Below are positions 59,908 through 64,000 of a DNA stretch of 64,000 bases, piece after piece. Position 1 is the first letter of the stretch, and every line of letters starts with the position of its first letter. Where the stretch lies: positions 682,001 through 746,000 of the forward strand of contig JAAVVG010000012.1 of assembly GCA_012976225.1 (NCBI GenBank), in the 5' to 3' direction. The stretch comes from Golubevia sp. BC0850 (lineage: Eukaryota > Basidiomycota > Exobasidiomycetes > Golubeviales > Golubeviaceae). Made by a program: the position numbers and the translations under genes. Under the pieces are notes generated by a model. The model worked only from the letters and a program-made list of their open reading frames with translations, made no database searches and had not been told where the DNA came from.

Positions 59908-60622
59908 GGCTAAGTGTTTAAATAGAGCAATGGCAGATTGAAACTGAATCTGATCTCTCTTTTATATTTTTTCGCAAGCTTATCTCTAGTTCTAGTTTTA
60001 AAACAAAGGCAAAGGGGTCACCTGGTTTCCATGAGAGCGAGACAGGGGTTGACCAGCTGGACACAGCTTCAAGTCATCCCATGTAAATCGATTGGCCGTT
60101 GGGCCTAACTTAAGCTGAGGACTTGAAATTTGGCTAAAGTCATCTAGCAATATCTTTCATGACTTTAGCCAAATTTCGATAGCTGGTGTTTATAAGTCAG
60201 ATGGTGAGTTAGGGAGCTTTCTTTAACAGCAAGTTGCCTTTTGGGAGGAGTTGGCTCGGATGCGACCCCCTCGTGACCTTATCGCTCAACCCAAACCCCC
60301 CCCCCCTCTTTCTTTCTTCAATTCCGATTCTTGCAGGAAATCAGAATTGGAATGAGGAAATGCTGGGGTGGATCTACGCTTTGCGGTTGAGGCAACGTTT
60401 GGGAAGTCAAAAGAGAAATCTCGATTGGGTAGGGCACCGATGAGAGAGCCTCAACGCAGCTTCGAGACTCTCCTCGTGTACAGAGACAGGAAACGAATTT
60501 TGAATCTGTAGTCTCATTCAAACACGTCAAAGGATCATTTGAGGGTCAAACAAAGCCTGTTGCAATTTCTCCAGCCAGACTTTCTAATTTTACAACATAG
60601 TTTGCATCATTCTTCCCCTCCC
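59908..60622. other. Intergenic with strong inverted repeat
   Basis: Promoter of the hypothetical gene at the left and 3' flank of the M28 peptidase at the right. It holds the 19-bp inverted repeat described separately and a run of 11 C at 60296-60306. No gene was seen. Confidence 0.4.
60125..60177. repeat. Perfect 19-bp inverted repeat with 15-nt loop
   Basis: Left arm GAAATTTGGCTAAAGTCAT at 60125-60143 and its exact reverse complement at 60159-60177, separated by 15 nt. It lies in the gap between the hypothetical gene and the peptidase. It could form a strong hairpin in RNA or be the remnant of a small mobile element. Confidence 0.8.
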
Positions 60623-63195
60623 TCAAAGATAAAATCCAGCCACATTCAACAAGGCAGCGAAAACAGCTTGAGTAGAAGCTTGAAGTTGTTCGAAAGAATA
60701 ACCGTCTCTATCTGAAAGATCTCCTGAGTTGTGGTATTTTGGGTCTGCGATCGGTCCATTCCTTTCAAAGATCCTGAAAGGCGAGAATGGGAGAGGAGGA
60801 AATTAGAGATTTCAGTAACGAAGAAAAGCAAAGGAGAAAGAACAGAGAAGATCAAACTTACCAGGTGGCGGGGAAGGATTCTTCCTGGAAGAGAGAGAGA
60901 GAGAGAAAGGGGGGGGGGGAAGGGAGAAGAAAGAGAAAAGAGGGTTGATTGTCAGACAAAAGTAGACTGGAATCTAGCTTTCCTTTTGTTTGAAAGTTTT
61001 ACTCACCCAGAAAGACTGAAAGAAAATGATGAAAGAAAGAGTAGATGGGAGAGAGACAAAGGGATCCGAAGACGTTAGAATTCTCTCTCCCACTCCGAGT
61101 CGATTAGCCATTCAACCTTCCTTCTCTACAACATCTTCTTATCATTTCCAACCTCATCTCAATCTCTTCCTCTCCAACTGCCATCTTAACTCACCTGATG
61201 ATCCGAACAACAAGCCGGAGTGAAACCAACGAGTAATTCAGGAACATAAAGATTCGTAATCTTTCTCACCAAATCCGTTGCACTCTTTGTAGCCAAATTA
61301 CCAGGAAAAGCCATTTGTAAAGGTTCACCAGCTTTCCTATAAGCTATCATATCGATTTGTAACATGAACCTTACATCCTCCTTTGCCTCTCTCAGTTTCT
61401 TTGCATAAGCTTTTGAACCTACCAAACCTTGTTCTTCACCTGTGAAAAGGATTAATCTAACAGGTCTTTCGAAACGAATAGGTCTTTGTCCTAAGGCTCT
61501 TGCGATTGCTAGAATGGCTGTAGTTCCTGATCCATCATCATCGGCTCCTGGAGCTGAGGTTTCACCAAAAGACCCTCGAGAATCTGAATGGGCGGAAATT
61601 ATCACTGTTCCGTTTGATGATGAGGAGGAGGAACTTGAGGAGGAAGTTGGATCGAGAGAGTGAAGAGTTGTTGAGGATTTTGAAAGCCAATCATCATCTG
61701 CTGCTGGAATTTCACAGATTATGTTTGGATTGAAACCGGTTGTATGAGTTTCGAATCGACAGGAAGATCCATGAAGAGGTGAAAGATAGGATCTCATTTC
61801 ATCTGAAAGCGTAAGGGTCCAAGATCGGTAGAAGAAGGCGAGAAGGTTTGGTCAGTCTTGAAATGTCGTGAAGAGAGGGCTTCTTCCTTTCATCTCTTCC
61901 GATTTGACTCCCAGGGAAAGAAGAGAGAAAACCAAATGAAACTCACCCAACAACCACTCTCCAGACTTCCTACCACCAAAACTACCAGAATGTCTAGAAT
62001 TCCAACCAATTTTCCCATCTTGCAAAACTCTCCTCTGATCTTCACCGCTAAGAGTTCTAACATCCTTTCTCAATTTCTCAATTTCAAAGCCTTTAGAATT
62101 GATGAGTTCATGAATTAATGGATTGAATCTAGGAGTTGAATAATGAGGATTTGGTTTAGGTTTAGGTTCCTCATTTCCATTCTCTTGAACTCTAAGATTT
62201 GTTTTGATTTCTTCTGGAGTAGCTAACAAATTGATCTTAGAGTCAATTCTCAAGACATGTTCGATTTGTAAAAGTGCTATCTTAGAAAGAGATAAGATCG
62301 AAAAGGTTTCAGAAAGACTTAGAATTTTGATTTGTGACCTTGCAAGTTGAAGACTTCCTAAAGTTACTTCATCATTGAATTTCCATGATTTAGCTTCTTC
62401 ACCTAATCTGAGAGTTTCTAAATGATTTGAAGATAGAGTTTGAAGAAATTCATGGATTTCTTTCATGGATTTTCCCAGGATTTCAGGACCTAAGTTGATG
62501 ACTTTTGAAGGTAGAGGAGAGAATAATCCACCGTTTTCTGATCTTGGAGTTTCTGAAGGACCTAAAACATTGTTCATATAATCTTTCCAAGATGAACGCT
62601 TCCCTTTAAGAGACTGTAATTCAGGTAGATCTAAGATTGGAGAATCAGATCTCGAAGATAGGTCTGCGAATGATTCGGCATCGTCCTTTGTGACTAACAA
62701 TAAATGATCTCTTCCTTCTTTGAGCTCTGAGAGTGGATCATATCTTGCTAGAATCTGATCTTGATCCCCATTGGACGACCTTCTAAAGAAAGGTAATTGA
62801 GAATCTACTGAAAGCCCATATGGCTCCTCTACCTCTGCCTGCTGCAACTGTTGCTCACCACCTTTAAGGTAACACTCATAGACCCCTCCCTCAAACTCAG
62901 CTCTAGCATTTTGATATTCGTGTTCATCAGAAGACAGGGCAGGTCTATTGAACAGTTCTAATTGTTGGTGTTGATCTGGATTGGTTGGGATGATTCGATA
63001 GAAAGGTTGATGATTTCCTAAATGTTGAATAACGTTTTCATTTACGTTTGAATTCATTGAGTCAGTTGTTGATTTGAGTTTTGCTACTAATTCTACGCAA
63101 CTTGAAGATGAGGGAGACGTTGCCATTGAAGCTACAACTGAACTGATAAGGCAACTCGTAGCTGCCATCCCAGCTAGACTTGAAAGCTGAACCAT
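60623..63195 (-). CDS. M28-family zinc peptidase, secretory pathway
   Basis: Predicted metallopeptidase of the M28 aminopeptidase family. Five exons: 63195-61947, 61802-61195, 61015-61007 (9 nt, Ser-Phe-Trp), 60884-60862 and 60773-60623, coding 679 residues. The N-terminus is signal-peptide-like (MVQLSSLAGMAATSCLISSV). A long N-terminal region (to ~416) has Leu-rich helices and no zinc ligand. The peptidase domain shows the first His in SAHSDSRGSFGET (about 488), then APGADDDGSGT with the bridging Asp, the catalytic GEEQGLVGSKAY, MLQIDMIAY, and a final His after CCSDHQ. All expected zinc-site residues are visible, so it should be active. The substrate is unknown; secretion or a vacuolar/ER-lumen site is inferred. 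Confidence 0.88.
60890..60919. repeat. GA dinucleotide and poly-G tract inside an intron
   Basis: About seven GA units followed by a run of ten G, within the M28 intron between the 9-nt and 23-nt exons. On the coding strand this is the polypyrimidine tract before the acceptor. Its length is likely to vary among strains. Confidence 0.7.
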
Positions 63196-64000
63196 AATCG
63201 GATGGGAAGAATAGATTCGATTGAGGATCCAAGCTTCAATCAATCTGGTTGATGATAAGAAAGATAGAGATGAAGATGGAGATTGGGGAGGCTCGTTGCG
63301 GAGAGAAGAACTTTCTAAGAGTAAGAATTATGGGGGACAGAGCGTGCGCGCTAAAAGGATCGGATGGCGCACGCACAAATGGGATGCGCACGCAAATCTT
63401 TTGACCACCTTTTGAACCAAATACCAAGTTTCTCTAATTCATCTTCCAAAAAAGACGATTCACTCTCTTTCAGATACTTGGATAGTACCTAAACATGCAT
63501 TTCAATGCATTCCCGGTGGGAAAATAGATCTCACACTGAAGAATTGGAAATGGCATAAAACTTTTCTTTGACTTTCTTGCAACCTTCTCACCCAAGAGGT
63601 TAGATATCATATCCATTTCTTGAGCCTCCAACCCGCTTTTAACATCTCCTTGAAAGGTTTTTGCTATACTGCAGCTGCCTTGTCCAAGAATCTGGCTTCA
63701 TATCAAGCGAGAGCGTCGATACTTTCGATGGAGTGGACTCTTTCCTCCCTCGACCAGGGCGGCTGGCAGCAGGTCGGGTCAGGTCAGGTCATGAGGGAAA
63801 TCCGACCTGACCTGACCTGGCGACCTGACCTGAGACCTGACGTTTTGAAGTGAGGGGGGAAGAAGTGGCGGTGGGGAGGAGCATGTCACCCCTTTTTTCT
63901 CTGGGTTGTTAACATTTAACTTCTCTAAGACCTCAAAAATGATGAGAAACTGTTTCTTCAAATGAAATTATTATGGAAGAGATGGAAATCGAGTGTTGAA
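63196..64000. other. Right-end intergenic region
   Basis: Promoter side of the M28 peptidase, then unassigned sequence to the window edge, including the GGTCA array listed separately. A GC-rich patch with GCGCGC/GCGCACGC motifs lies at about 63345-63390. No gene was seen. Confidence 0.4.
63770..63841. repeat. GGTCA/TGACC repeat array with inverted symmetry
   Basis: Tandem GGTCA units (GGTCGGGTCAGGTCAGGTCA, from about 63771) are followed, after a short spacer, by TGACC units on the same strand (GACCTGACCTGACC from 63804, continuing to 63841). The two halves are reverse complements over at least 13 bp. It is probably the end of a small inverted-repeat element or a local foldback repeat. Confidence 0.65.

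Noticed and set aside
1-64000. tRNA, rRNA, CRISPR arrays, retroelements and virus-like elements
   Set aside because: No convincing tRNA B-box with a matching A-box, no rRNA-like stretch, no spaced repeats, and no reverse transcriptase, integrase or capsid text was seen by eye. A tRNA or covariance-model scan would be decisive for small RNAs.

Overview
The window looks like nuclear DNA from a filamentous or yeast-like fungus, most likely a basidiomycete. Nearly every gene is cut by several short introns (mostly 50-130 nt, GTGAGT/GTAAGT donors, CAG/TAG acceptors), and intergenic gaps are short. Metazoan-type partners such as NBS1, an XLF-like factor and an UNC93-like transporter sit beside fungal core genes. 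Base composition is moderate (A+T slightly above G+C by eye). I cannot name the species. A sulfate-assimilation gene argues against an obligate rust fungus.

Layout, left to right: the 3' part of an F-box/LRR-like gene; a secreted Kex2-type repeat peptide precursor (1450-2423, minus); sphingolipid delta-4 desaturase (3331-5153); a damaged or unresolved F-box gene (5600-7108); catalase (7423-9563, minus); a 490-bp non-autonomous hAT-like element with 8-bp target duplications (10085-10574); another F-box gene (minus); serine hydroxymethyltransferase; a mitochondrial acyl-CoA synthetase of ACSF2 type (minus), divergent from an XLF-like end-joining factor; ALG13 and PAPS reductase (both minus); an UNC93-like transporter; an unrecognised 1163-residue nuclear-looking protein (25874-30253); an LRR-like protein; and a large-loop MFS transporter (minus).

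The right half holds a second gene-poor stretch with an F-box gene, then serine palmitoyltransferase subunit LCB2, NBS1 (MRN complex), a multi-pass RING-H2 ligase, a small secretory-pathway membrane protein, one more clean F-box gene, actin-related protein ARP6, an unrecognised gene, and a secreted or lumenal M28 peptidase.

Three themes connect the genes. Two enzymes of one pathway (LCB2 and the delta-4 desaturase) make sphingoid bases. Two proteins (NBS1 and the XLF-like factor) act on DNA double-strand breaks. Six or seven divergent F-box/LRR-like genes are scattered among housekeeping genes, the usual picture of a fast-evolving lineage-specific family. The most novel item is the peptide precursor at 1450-2423. 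Exon boundaries were placed by reading frame and splice consensus alone and are unsupported by transcripts.
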